This document shows, piece by piece, positions 8,780-16,441 of a stretch of DNA of 30,584 nt. Every line of letters starts with the position of its first letter. Position 1 is the stretch's first letter. A program made the position numbers and the translations under genes. The stretch is taken from contig CAZHTS010000055.1 in the NCBI GenBank assembly GCA_964535315.1, forward strand, positions 1 to 30,584. The letters are read 5' to 3'. The stretch is from CAZHTS01 sp964535315 (lineage in GTDB: Bacteria > Chloroflexota > Anaerolineae > Anaerolineales > Anaerolineaceae). The notes beneath the pieces are model-generated. The model did not search any database. It saw only the letters and a program-made list of their open reading frames with translations, and had not been told where the DNA came from.

Positions 8780-10204
8780 ATGGCATCCCCGGTGCATCTA
8801 TTCGCGTCCTTCGATAATTCATCTGAAGGAGATTGTAATTGTGCCTGTCCATCTGACTTTCATTTGCCGGTATTGAATGAGCGGTTTGCCGCAAAACCGT
8901 TGATAGCAAGTTCGACGCCTCCTGTCGCACTCACCGGCAGCAAGCGGGTGTTTGTCCAGCCCTATGGCCCTGGCGTCGTCGTCCTGGATGCGGTGGCCGG
9001 CCAGGTGCTGGACGCCTTCCAGACGCCGCGACGGATCGACGATGCGCCGCCTTCTGTCGGGCTGACGCAGGCAGAGGCGCAGCAGCTGGCCCGTTCGCTG
9101 CTGGCGCTGGGGCTGCTGCGCCCGCTCGACGCACCCGCGGCGCCCAACGCCTCTCGCCCGCAAACCCTGGTGGCCTGGCTGCACCTGACCCGCGCCTGTA
9201 ATTTGGGCTGTACGTATTGTTACCTGACGCCGCAAACCGGCGCGATGGACGCCGCCACCGCTCAGGCTGCCGTGGATAGGCTTTTTGACCTCGCCGGATG
9301 CGAGGGCTTCCGGCGCGTCAAGCTAAAATACGCCGGCGGCGAACCGCTCTTGAACTTTGAAGGCGTGCGCGCCACACACACTTACGCCAGCCGGCTGTCC
9401 CAAAGCAGCGGCATCGGGCTGGAGGCGGTGCTGCTCAGTAACGGCACGCTGCTCGACGATGAAAAGCTGGCGTATCTCAAGGCTGCCGGTATCCATCTGA
9501 TGGTCTCGCTGGACGGCTACGGCGCGGCGCACGACCGCCAGCGTCCGCTGCGCCGGGGCGGCGGCAGTTTTGAAACCGTCGTCCATAATATCGACCGGGC
9601 CATAGCCCGCGGGCTGGCGCCTTTCCTCTCCATCACGATCACGTCCCAAAACGTGGAGCAACTCGGCGAGGTGGTCGATTTTGCTTTGCAGCGCGGGCTG
9701 CGTTTTGGCCTGAATTTCTACCGCGAGACCGGCTGCACCACTCAGGCCCTGACCGCCTCGCCCGAGCGATTGATTGCCGGGCTGCGCCAGGCGTTGCAAC
9801 GGATTGAAGCCAACCTGCCGCGTCACAGCCTGGCGGCTGTCCTCGATCTGGCCAATCTCAGTTTTGCCCACGCCCACTCGTGTGGGATGGGGCAGAATTA
9901 TCTGGCCATCGACCCTTCCGGACGTGTGGCGCGCTGCCAGATGGAACTGGATCGCCCGGTGACCGATCTGTCTGATCCTGATCTCTTTGCCCGGCTGACC
10001 GGCGGCGAGGCCCAGACCCCGGCGGTGGACGAGCGCCAGGGCTGCAAAGCGTGCGCCTGGCGCTACTGGTGCGCCGGCGGCTGCCCGCGCCAGACGGCCC
10101 TGCACGGCGGCGTCAACCCGTATTGCGCCGTGTACCGCGCCATCTTGCCCGAACTGGTGCGCCTGGAAGGTCTGCGCCTGCTACGCCAGGCAGGCGCTGC
10201 CTGA
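8780..10204 (+). CDS. Radical SAM/SPASM peptide-maturase-like enzyme
   Basis: This 474-aa enzyme carries the radical SAM cluster motif CNLGCTYC (Cys140, 144, 147), which binds the 4Fe-4S cluster that cleaves S-adenosylmethionine. YAGGEPLLNFEG matches the SAM-binding GGE motif. The C-terminus is a SPASM domain with Cys368, Cys386, then Cys422-x2-Cys425-x5-Cys431-x3-Cys435 and Cys449, the ligands of auxiliary clusters. SPASM enzymes mostly modify ribosomal peptides or activate sulfatases. Residues about 50-115 resemble a PqqD-like peptide-recognition domain (moderate). The first 30 residues contain EGDCNCACPS with Cys19, 21 and 23, which is unusual and not part of either domain. The start is supported by GAGGGAGGAA directly upstream. 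No separate precursor peptide gene is visible between 8654 and 8779 or just downstream. Confidence 0.88.
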   Translation: MASPVHLFASFDNSSEGDCNCACPSDFHLPVLNERFAAKPLIASSTPPVALTGSKRVFVQPYGPGVVVLDAVAGQVLDAFQTPRRIDDAPPSVGLTQAEAQQLARSLLALGLLRPLDAPAAPNASRPQTLVAWLHLTRACNLGCTYCYLTPQTGAMDAATAQAAVDRLFDLAGCEGFRRVKLKYAGGEPLLNFEGVRATHTYASRLSQSSGIGLEAVLLSNGTLLDDEKLAYLKAAGIHLMVSLDGYGAAHDRQRPLRRGGGSFETVVHNIDRAIARGLAPFLSITITSQNVEQLGEVVDFALQRGLRFGLNFYRETGCTTQALTASPERLIAGLRQALQRIEANLPRHSLAAVLDLANLSFAHAHSCGMGQNYLAIDPSGRVARCQMELDRPVTDLSDPDLFARLTGGEAQTPAVDERQGCKACAWRYWCAGGCPRQTALHGGVNPYCAVYRAILPELVRLEGLRLLRQAGAA

Positions 10205-10281
10205 TCCGGCGACGAAAGACGATTGCGCCATCTGGGGCGGTTCCCAAAAAGCCTTGCGCCGCGCAGAATTTGAAAATCCGG

Positions 10282-10287
10282 TATACT
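10282..10287 (+). promoter_or_regulatory. -10 box before the glycosyltransferase gene
   Basis: TATACT lies 14 nt before ATG 10302, giving a predicted 5' leader of under 10 nt. No convincing -35 box is visible at 16-18 nt. It argues against translation from the upstream TTG at 10254. Confidence 0.4.
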
Positions 10288-10301
10288 TAGAGCGCCTGAC
10301 C

Positions 10302-11333
10302 ATGAGCGCAGAAACCGGAAATGAAGTGTTCTCTCATCCTGCCCGGCGCCGGGTGGATATTGTCATCCCTGTCTTCAATGAAGAGGAAGCCATCGATGTC
10401 TTTTATCTGCGTCTGGCCCGGGCGCTGGAGACGCTGCCCTATACCTTCACGCTGTACTTTGTCAACGACGGCTCGCGCGACCGCACGCAGGAACGTTTGC
10501 AGGCTATCGCCAGCCGTGACCGGCGGGTGGTGGTGGTGGAACTGAGCCGCAACTTCGGGCACCAGGCGGCGCAGACCGCCGGCCTGGATCTGGCCCAGGG
10601 CGATTACGTCATCAGTATGGACGGCGACGGGGAACACCCGCCTGAAATGCTGGCCGAAATGCTGGCGTTGGCCGAGCAGGGTTACGATGTCGTCCTGGCG
10701 CAGCGCGCCGAAGAACAACAGGCTTCGGCTTTCAAACGGCGCACTTCTGAATGGTTCTATCAGCTCATCAATCGCATCGGCGACACGCACGTCTTGCCCG
10801 GTGCGGGCGATTTTCGCCTCTTGGCCCGTCCGGTGGTGACCGCCCTGCGCGGAATGCGCGAATACCATCGTTTCTTGCGCGGCATGGTGCCGTGGGTCGG
10901 CTTCCGTACCTGCGTGCTGCCCTACGCTCCCAGCCGGCGGATGGCCGGGCAGTCCAAGTATTCGCTGCGTAAGATGCTGCGCCTGGCGATGGATGCCATC
11001 TTTTCCTTTTCGCTCGTCCCGTTGTACGCCAGCATCTCGATGGGCGCTCTGCTGCTGCTGCTGGCGTTGGCCGAGGTGGTCTACGTGCTCAGCTTCTGGA
11101 TCGGCGGGCGCTCGGCCAGCCTGGCGCCGGGCTGGAGTTCGTTGATGTTCGTGCTGTTGTTTATCGGCGGCACGTTGATGATTGCCGTCGGTTTCATCGG
11201 CGTTTACATTGGCTATATCTTCCAACAGGTCAAGGGCCGCCCGATTTATCTGGTGCGCAGTGTCTATCCCGGCCAAGCGCCGGCCGGCGCCCCAGACCCG
11301 GGCGCGGCGCGGCTGCACACCCCGTATGAATAG
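10302..11333 (+). CDS. Family 2 glycosyltransferase, GtrB/DPMS type
   Basis: This 343-aa membrane-bound enzyme probably transfers a sugar from a nucleotide donor to a polyprenyl phosphate on the cytoplasmic face. The GT-A fold shows VDIVIPVFNEEE, VNDGSRD and the metal-binding SMDGDGEHPPE, close to the DADLQHPPE of GtrB. RFLRGMVPWVGF is the family signature near the lipid site. Two C-terminal transmembrane segments follow, as usual for this family. I prefer ATG 10302 to TTG 10254 because a TATACT box lies between them and the fold begins soon after 10302. It overlaps the next gene by 8 nt, so the two are coupled. The downstream GT-C-like protein is a likely user of its lipid-linked sugar (inference). 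The exact sugar cannot be told. Confidence 0.9.
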   Translation: MSAETGNEVFSHPARRRVDIVIPVFNEEEAIDVFYLRLARALETLPYTFTLYFVNDGSRDRTQERLQAIASRDRRVVVVELSRNFGHQAAQTAGLDLAQGDYVISMDGDGEHPPEMLAEMLALAEQGYDVVLAQRAEEQQASAFKRRTSEWFYQLINRIGDTHVLPGAGDFRLLARPVVTALRGMREYHRFLRGMVPWVGFRTCVLPYAPSRRMAGQSKYSLRKMLRLAMDAIFSFSLVPLYASISMGALLLLLALAEVVYVLSFWIGGRSASLAPGWSSLMFVLLFIGGTLMIAVGFIGVYIGYIFQQVKGRPIYLVRSVYPGQAPAGAPDPGAARLHTPYE

Positions 11334-13386
11334 ACTCTTGCGACGTTTCAACACGTTTTCCATCCCCAACGCCAGCGTCCCGCTGGTTCTGCTGCTGGTG
11401 TGCGTCGCCAGCTACGGACTGCTCTTTCGCTGGCTGGGTTTCTATTGGGACGAATTCCCGATGATCTGGATCGGTCAGACGCTGGGCAGTGAAGGACTGG
11501 GGCGTTATTTTGCCACCAACCGCCCGTTCTGGGGCATGATCTACCAGCTGACCACACCGCTGCTGGGCAGCGTTCCCTGGCGCTGGCAGCTCTTTGGGTT
11601 GTTCTGGCGCTGGCTGCAGGCGGTGTTGGTATGGGCGCTGCTGCGCCAGGTCTGGCCGCGCCGTCCCCAACTGGCCGCCTGGAGCAGCCTGCTGCTGGCC
11701 GTTTACCCCGGTTTCGACCAACAATTTATCTCGCTGCTCTACACGCACTTTTTCATTGTCTTTTCGGCCTACAGCGGTTCGCTGTTGTGCTCGCTGTATG
11801 CCCTGCGCCGGCCGCGCTGCTTCTGGCCGCTGACCCTGTTGGGGTTGCTGCTCTCGCTGGTCAACCTGCTGGCGATGGAATACTTCCTGCTGCTGGACGC
11901 TCTGCGCCCGGTGTTGTTTTGGCTGGCGCTGGCAGAAGAGGAACCCGATTGGCGTCGCCGCCTGCGCCGTACACTGATGGCCTGGGCGCCTTATCTGCTG
12001 CTTTTCCTGGGGGTGGGTATCTGGCGGGCCTTCCTCTTCCCCTACCAGACGCAGAATTACACCCCGCGCCTGCTGCTTCAGTTCAAAGAAGCGCCGCTGG
12101 CGACGTTGGGCGGGCTGCTCCTCACCATCCTGGGTGACCTGTGGAAGGTGACCTTTGCCGCCTGGGGAGAGGCGCTGCGTCTGCCGGATGTGGCTGTACT
12201 GGGGGCACGTACCACCGGGCTCTACGCGCTGGTCGTCCTGGCGGCGCTGGCGGTGCTGCTGCCGTATCTGCTGCGCCTGGACGGCGGGCGAGAGCCGGCG
12301 CCGCAGCGTTCTCGCCTGTCTGGGGCCGGCCCGGCGCTGGTTGGCGGCGTACTGGCGCTGCTCATCGCCGGCTGGCCGTTCTGGATCACCCGCCTGGCGG
12401 TGGGGCTGGATTATCCCGCCAGCCGTTTTACGCTTTCGTTTGTCCTGGGCGCCTGTCTGGTGGCGGCCGGGCTGTTGCAGGCCCTGCCTGCGCCGCACTG
12501 GGGCAAGGCCGGGCTGCTGGCGCTGCTGTTGGCGCTGTCGATTGGCATGCAGTTTGCCACCGCCAACGAATTTCGCCGCGACTGGAGCACGCAAAAGAAC
12601 CTGTTCTGGCAGCTTGCCTGGCGCGCTCCGCATCTCAAGCCGGGCACGACGGTCGTCTCGAACGATCTGCCGCTGCATTATTACAGCGATAACTCGCTGG
12701 CCGCCCCGCTCAACTGGCTGTATGCGCCTGAGAACCACAGCCAGACGATGCGTTATATGTTTTATTACCCTACCGTGCGCCTGGGGCTGGGGCTGAAAAG
12801 CCTGGAAAAAGGCATTCCCATCCAGCAGGATTACCTGGCGGCCGCCTTCCACGGCAGCACCGATCAGACCATCACCATCCACTACAACCCGCCGGCCTGC
12901 CTGCGCGTGCTCGACCCCGAACTGGACAGCCAGAACGGTATGCTGACGCCGTTGATGCGTTCGGCGGCGCAGATCTCCAGCCGGGACGCCATTCTACCGG
13001 CCAGCGAGGCGCAGCCGGCCAGCCGGCCGCCGGCCAGCATGTACGATCCCGAGCCGGCGCACGGCTGGTGTTATTTTTATGAAAAGGCCGACCTGGCCCG
13101 CCAGCAGCAGGACTGGCAGACGGTCGTCGACCTGGGCGAACAGGCCTTCCAGTTGGGCGATTACCCCAACGACCCGGCCGAACGCCTGCCCTTTATCGAG
13201 GGGTATGCCCACACCGGCAACTGGACGCGGGCGCTCGAGTTGAGCGAGGAGACGCGCCGGATCACACCCATGATGCGCCCGGTGTTGTGCGCCCTGTGGC
13301 AGCGCATCGCTGCCGCCACGCCGGCTACCCCTGAACAACAGACCAGCCTCCAGACGGCGCGTTCTGCCCTGGAGTGCCAACCCTGA
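11326..13386 (+). CDS. Polytopic GT-C-like membrane protein with soluble C-terminal tail
   Basis: The 686-aa protein has roughly ten or more hydrophobic segments between residues 15 and 440. An acidic pair in the first outer loop (FYWDEFP) recalls the catalytic Asp/Glu of GT-C glycosyltransferases such as the PMT/GT39 and GT83 families. Residues after about 450 are extracytoplasmic, and the last 120 (YFYEKADLARQQQDWQ and GYAHTGNWTRALELSEE) look like two TPR units. With the GtrB-type enzyme upstream, a role in moving a lipid-linked sugar onto a surface molecule is likely (inference). ATG 11326 is chosen because the reading frame before it overlaps conserved glycosyltransferase sequence. There is an 8-nt overlap with the preceding stop. 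The exact family is uncertain. Confidence 0.8.
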   Translation: MNRLLRRFNTFSIPNASVPLVLLLVCVASYGLLFRWLGFYWDEFPMIWIGQTLGSEGLGRYFATNRPFWGMIYQLTTPLLGSVPWRWQLFGLFWRWLQAVLVWALLRQVWPRRPQLAAWSSLLLAVYPGFDQQFISLLYTHFFIVFSAYSGSLLCSLYALRRPRCFWPLTLLGLLLSLVNLLAMEYFLLLDALRPVLFWLALAEEEPDWRRRLRRTLMAWAPYLLLFLGVGIWRAFLFPYQTQNYTPRLLLQFKEAPLATLGGLLLTILGDLWKVTFAAWGEALRLPDVAVLGARTTGLYALVVLAALAVLLPYLLRLDGGREPAPQRSRLSGAGPALVGGVLALLIAGWPFWITRLAVGLDYPASRFTLSFVLGACLVAAGLLQALPAPHWGKAGLLALLLALSIGMQFATANEFRRDWSTQKNLFWQLAWRAPHLKPGTTVVSNDLPLHYYSDNSLAAPLNWLYAPENHSQTMRYMFYYPTVRLGLGLKSLEKGIPIQQDYLAAAFHGSTDQTITIHYNPPACLRVLDPELDSQNGMLTPLMRSAAQISSRDAILPASEAQPASRPPASMYDPEPAHGWCYFYEKADLARQQQDWQTVVDLGEQAFQLGDYPNDPAERLPFIEGYAHTGNWTRALELSEETRRITPMMRPVLCALWQRIAAATPATPEQQTSLQTARSALECQP

Positions 13387-13407
13387 CCCTATGGAAAAGA
13401 GGAAACT

Positions 13408-14421
13408 ATGAAATTTCTGATCACCGGTGGAGCCGGTTATATTGGCAGTACGATCGCTGCGGCGCTTGAAGACGCCGGGCATACTCCCGTCATCCTCGAT
13501 TCGCTCGTCACCGGGCGGGTCGAGTTTACCCGCGGGCGCATCTTCTATCAGGCCGACATCGCCGATGCGGCCGCCGTGGAGACCGTCTTCCGCGATCACC
13601 CCGACATCCAGGGCACCATTCATTGCGCCGCCTTGATCGTGGTGCCCGAGTCGGTCAGCATGCCGTACGAGTACTATCAATCCAACGTCGCCAAGTCGCT
13701 GGAATTGTTCCGCACACTCAACCGGTTGGGATATAAGAAGATCGTGTTCAGTTCATCTGCTTCGATCTACGACGTGGTGCCGGGCTTCATGGTCACCGAA
13801 CAGGCTCCGCTCAAGCCTTCCAGCCCGTATGCCCGCACCAAGTATATGATGGAGATGATCCTGCGCGATTTCTGTACTGCCTACCAGATGCAAGGCATTG
13901 CCCTGCGCTATTTCAACCCGATCGGCGCCGACCCCAAACTGCGTTCGGGTATTCACGTCCCCCGTCCGACGCACGTGGTCGGCAAACTGGTGGATGTGGC
14001 GCTGGGCAAACTGCCGGAGTTCGAGATCACCGGCGTGGATTGGCCGACCCGCGACGGTTCGGGCATCCGTGATTTCATCCACGTCTGGGATCTGGCCCGG
14101 GCGCATGTCAAGGCGGTTGAAGACCTGGATGCGGTTTTTGCCCGCGCACAGCAAGACGAGCCCTACCTGGTGATCAACCTGGGCACCGGGCAGGGGGTGA
14201 CGGTGCGCGAACTGGTCGGCGCCTTTGAGACGGTGTGGGGCAAACCCATCCGCAAGGTGGAACGTCCGCCGCGCCCAGGCGATATCGCCGGGTCGTACGC
14301 CAACGCCGATACTGCCGCCCGGCTGTTGGGCTGGACGGCGGAAAAGCCCATCGAGGAAGGTATCCGCGACGCCCTGCGTTGGGGCGAGGTGCGCGGCAAG
14401 ATGCTCAATTTGCCCGAATAA
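13408..14421 (+). CDS. galE: NAD-dependent UDP-glucose 4-epimerase family protein
   Basis: This 337-aa extended short-chain dehydrogenase should interconvert UDP-glucose and UDP-galactose or a related pair in the cytoplasm. It has the NAD-binding GGAGYIG at 7-13, the FSSSAS strand with the catalytic Ser near 117, and the YARTK motif with Tyr141 and Lys145. RDFIHVWDLARAH and NLGTGQGVTVREL are typical of GalE. The length matches the family (about 330-340). It lies 21 nt after the membrane protein gene with GAGGAA before the ATG, so it is probably the last gene of the glycan operon and supplies nucleotide sugar. The symbol is given on family resemblance. Other epimerases of the same group, such as those acting on UDP-GlcNAc, cannot be excluded. 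Confidence 0.92.
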   Translation: MKFLITGGAGYIGSTIAAALEDAGHTPVILDSLVTGRVEFTRGRIFYQADIADAAAVETVFRDHPDIQGTIHCAALIVVPESVSMPYEYYQSNVAKSLELFRTLNRLGYKKIVFSSSASIYDVVPGFMVTEQAPLKPSSPYARTKYMMEMILRDFCTAYQMQGIALRYFNPIGADPKLRSGIHVPRPTHVVGKLVDVALGKLPEFEITGVDWPTRDGSGIRDFIHVWDLARAHVKAVEDLDAVFARAQQDEPYLVINLGTGQGVTVRELVGAFETVWGKPIRKVERPPRPGDIAGSYANADTAARLLGWTAEKPIEEGIRDALRWGEVRGKMLNLPE

Positions 14422-14499
14422 AGGGCCTGTTCACCAATCAAAAAGGGCCGGCGCTATACCGGCTAAAGCTGGCGCAGCGGGTTAAAAGCCCAACGTCAG

Positions 14500-14543
14500 G
14501 ACGCAAAGGCGCAGCGATGCAACCCCGGCTGCGCCTTTGCGTC
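14500..14543. terminator. 16-bp perfect inverted repeat, probable bidirectional terminator
   Basis: Arms 14500-14515 and 14528-14543 are perfectly complementary over 16 bp (GACGCAAAGGCGCAGC and its complement) with a 12-nt loop. It lies about 80 nt after the galE stop. There is no T run, so it may be a repeat-derived hairpin rather than a classical intrinsic terminator. The right arm is the start of the 66-bp repeat. Confidence 0.55.
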
Positions 14544-14596
14544 TCTGCATTCGGCTTTTGGGCCGGCAGGCGCGCCCTGTTTTTGATAGAGCCCGG
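14531..14596. repeat. 66-bp direct repeat, copy 1
   Basis: The copy begins GCGCCTTTGCGTCTCTGC and ends GATAGAGCCCGG. It matches copy 2 (14715-14780) except at two positions (19 and 41 of the unit). Words of the GCGCCTTTGCGTCT type are common in intergenic repeats of draft Chloroflexota genomes. Confidence 0.85.
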
Positions 14597-14624
14597 CCGC
14601 GAACCGCCCCGGCAAATTGCTCAA

Positions 14625-14651
14625 ACAGGATGGGCAGGATAGACAGGATGA
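14625..14651. repeat. Tandem 9-bp word, three units
   Basis: Three units of the form RCAGGATNN follow one another: ACAGGATGG, GCAGGATAG and ACAGGATGA. A related run occurs on the opposite strand at 24177-24193. Confidence 0.6.
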
Positions 14652-14714
14652 AGAGCCGGTCGGGGCGCTTCCAGGTTATCGACCTGCAAGGCCGGCGCTA
14701 AAGGGTTTTCTTTT

Positions 14715-14780
14715 GCGCCTTTGCGTCTCTGCGTTCGGCTTTTGGGCCGGCAGGTGCGCCCTGTTTTTGATAGAGCCCGG
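14715..14780. repeat. 66-bp direct repeat, copy 2
   Basis: This is the second copy of the unit at 14531-14596, with two substitutions. Its last 22 bases overlap the 55-bp block that flanks the N gap. The repeat is therefore a plausible reason why the assembly broke here. Confidence 0.85.
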
Positions 14781-14813
14781 TCCCACTCACAGGCTGGGGT
14801 CGTCCAGTTCCAG
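14759..14813. repeat. 55-bp block left of the gap, identical to the right flank
   Basis: These 55 bases are identical to 14914-14968. The block includes a second copy of the flippase C-terminal codons (ELDDPSL and stop on the minus strand). It is best read as a k-mer overlap between contig ends, not as biology. Confidence 0.9.
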
Positions 14814-14913
14814 NNNNNNNNNNNNNNNNNNNNNNNNNNNNNNNNNNNNNNNNNNNNNNNNNNNNNNNNNNNNNNNNNNNNNNNNNNNNNNNNNNNNNNN
14901 NNNNNNNNNNNNN
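14814..14913. other. Scaffold gap of exactly 100 N
   Basis: The gap is 100 unknown bases, the usual placeholder length for a gap of unknown size. Both sides carry the same 55-bp sequence. Confidence 0.98.
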
Positions 14914-14968
14914 CCCTGTTTTTGATAGAGCCCGGTCCCACTCACAGGCTGGGGTCGTCCAGTTCCAG
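14914..14968. repeat. 55-bp block right of the gap
   Basis: This is identical over all 55 bases to 14759-14813. Positions 14942-14968 encode the true C-terminus of the flippase on the minus strand. Confidence 0.9.
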
Positions 14969-16435
14969 CGGGCCCTGGCGGCGCACCAGTTTGCGCAGCA
15001 CCCCCAGCGTATTGCGCGCCAGTTCACGCTGGAAGAACCACAACACCCCGGCATACGTCAACACGCCGCTCGTTGCCCCTGCCAGCAGTTGTACCACGGA
15101 CGGGGTCGCCTGCAGGACGGCCAGCACAGCCAGCACCACCAGCGCCATCGCCGCACTGCTCAAGAAGGCCGGGGCAATGGCCTGCAAAATTTTGCGTAGG
15201 GGCGTTTTGAGCATGTGGCCGGCCACCGCCATTTCCAGCGCAGCCAGCAGCGTGGCGGTAACCGCCAGCGTCCAGCCTACGGCGGCAATCGTCCCCGGGA
15301 CGAGCACTGCCCAGAACAGGGCCGGCACCTCGACCAGCACACCCAGCAGCGACAGGCGGGTGAGCACCGACGGCCGCCCTTCGGCCTTGTAAATGTCGCC
15401 GGCGTTATAGGAAAGCGAAATCATCAACGTGTAAATAGAAATGGCGCGCAGCACCGGGATGGCGTCGGCCCATTTGTCGGTGAACACAAACAACACCAGC
15501 GGCTCAGCCACCAGCGCCACGCCGACCCCCAGCGGCACGGTAATCAGCGTCAGATAACGCGTCGCCACCAGGAAACCGCGCTGCAGCGCGCCCGGCTCGT
15601 TGCGCATGCGGGTGTAGACCGGGAAGATTACCTGGCTGACGATGTTGCAGAACTGCATGACCAGCAGTTCCGGGATGCGAAAGGCCAGCGAATACACCCC
15701 CAACAGCGCCGGGCCCAGGTAGCGGCCGATCAACAGATAATCGGTGTTGGTCTGGATGATCGACAGAAAGTTGTTGGCCACGATGTGAACGCCATACCCG
15801 ACCAGATCGCCGGCCTTCTGGCGCGAGAAGCGCCAGGCGGGGCGCCAGGGCATGCTCCACCAGTAGGCCAGTACGGCGAAAAAGGTACCGGCCAACTGGC
15901 CGATAATCAGGCTGTAGGCGCCAAACCCCAGCAGCGCCAGGGCAATCGAAATCAGGCCCTTGCCCAACGATTTGACGAACTCGGGCACGAACTTACGCCG
16001 GAATTGCAGTTCCTTGCTGAGCAAGATGTTGTGCACGTTGCCCAACGCCGAGAGCGGGAAGCTGAGCGCCAGCCAGCGGGTGACCGGGACGGCGCGCGGG
16101 TCGTTGAAATACCAACCCACCCACGGCCCGGCCAGCCAGGTGAGCAGGAACAGCGCCAGGCTGATACCCAACCCCAACCAGAAGGCCGTGCTGCTGGTGT
16201 CGTCGTCGCGCGGGTGATAGATTAGCGCCGAGCCGACGCCCAGGTCGCGAAACACTTCCAGAAAATTAATCACCACCAGGGCATAGCCGGCCACACCGAA
16301 ATCGTCCTGCGAAAGCAGCCGCGCCAGAATGATGGTGCTGATAAAGACCAGCAGCTTACCGGTATAAAAAGCAGCATAGGACCAAAACGTGCCGCCCAAC
16401 GTCTTGCGGCCCAGATCCGGCGTTTCGACCGTCAT
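14942..16435 (-). CDS. Wzx/MATE-like polysaccharide flippase
   Basis: This 497-aa integral membrane protein probably moves lipid-linked oligosaccharides across the inner membrane. It has about twelve to fourteen hydrophobic segments. The N-terminal GGTFWSYAAFYTGKLLVF, ARLLSQDDFGVAGYA and FRDLGVGSALIY are typical of the Polysacc_synt_3/WzxC group of the MOP superfamily. The length matches the family. It starts 6 nt after the LarA-family gene stop and is the last gene of a three-gene minus-strand operon, converging on galE. Its function fits the glycan genes on the other strand, although it is transcribed with unrelated neighbours. Its last codons are repeated across the scaffold gap, but the reading frame itself is intact. 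Confidence 0.9.
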   Translation of the reverse strand: MTVETPDLGRKTLGGTFWSYAAFYTGKLLVFISTIILARLLSQDDFGVAGYALVVINFLEVFRDLGVGSALIYHPRDDDTSSTAFWLGLGISLALFLLTWLAGPWVGWYFNDPRAVPVTRWLALSFPLSALGNVHNILLSKELQFRRKFVPEFVKSLGKGLISIALALLGFGAYSLIIGQLAGTFFAVLAYWWSMPWRPAWRFSRQKAGDLVGYGVHIVANNFLSIIQTNTDYLLIGRYLGPALLGVYSLAFRIPELLVMQFCNIVSQVIFPVYTRMRNEPGALQRGFLVATRYLTLITVPLGVGVALVAEPLVLFVFTDKWADAIPVLRAISIYTLMISLSYNAGDIYKAEGRPSVLTRLSLLGVLVEVPALFWAVLVPGTIAAVGWTLAVTATLLAALEMAVAGHMLKTPLRKILQAIAPAFLSSAAMALVVLAVLAVLQATPSVVQLLAGATSGVLTYAGVLWFFQRELARNTLGVLRKLVRRQGPLELDDPSL

Positions 16436-16441
16436 GGCGGC

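Larger units (their letters stand above)
14422..14941. other. Non-coding repeat-rich spacer containing a scaffold gap
   Basis: The galE and flippase genes converge on this stretch. It has no supportable gene. It holds a 16-bp hairpin, two 66-bp direct repeats, a 9-bp tandem word, the GGCCGGCGCTA word twice, and the N gap. ORFs that run through the Ns are artefacts. Confidence 0.85.

Noticed and set aside
11230..12882. 550-codon minus-strand frame opposite the membrane protein gene
   Set aside because: It is extremely Gln/Arg rich with no domain, while the other strand encodes clear transmembrane segments.
14500..14780. CRISPR array
   Set aside because: Only two repeat copies with unequal content between them, no regular spacers and no cas genes.
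14617..15392. Open frames that cross the N gap
   Set aside because: Unknown bases were translated as X, and the flanks are repeats and the 3' end of the flippase.
15215..16225. 336-codon plus-strand frame opposite the flippase
   Set aside because: Its composition (Gln, Arg, His, Gly) is that of an antisense shadow, and the flippase frame is intact.
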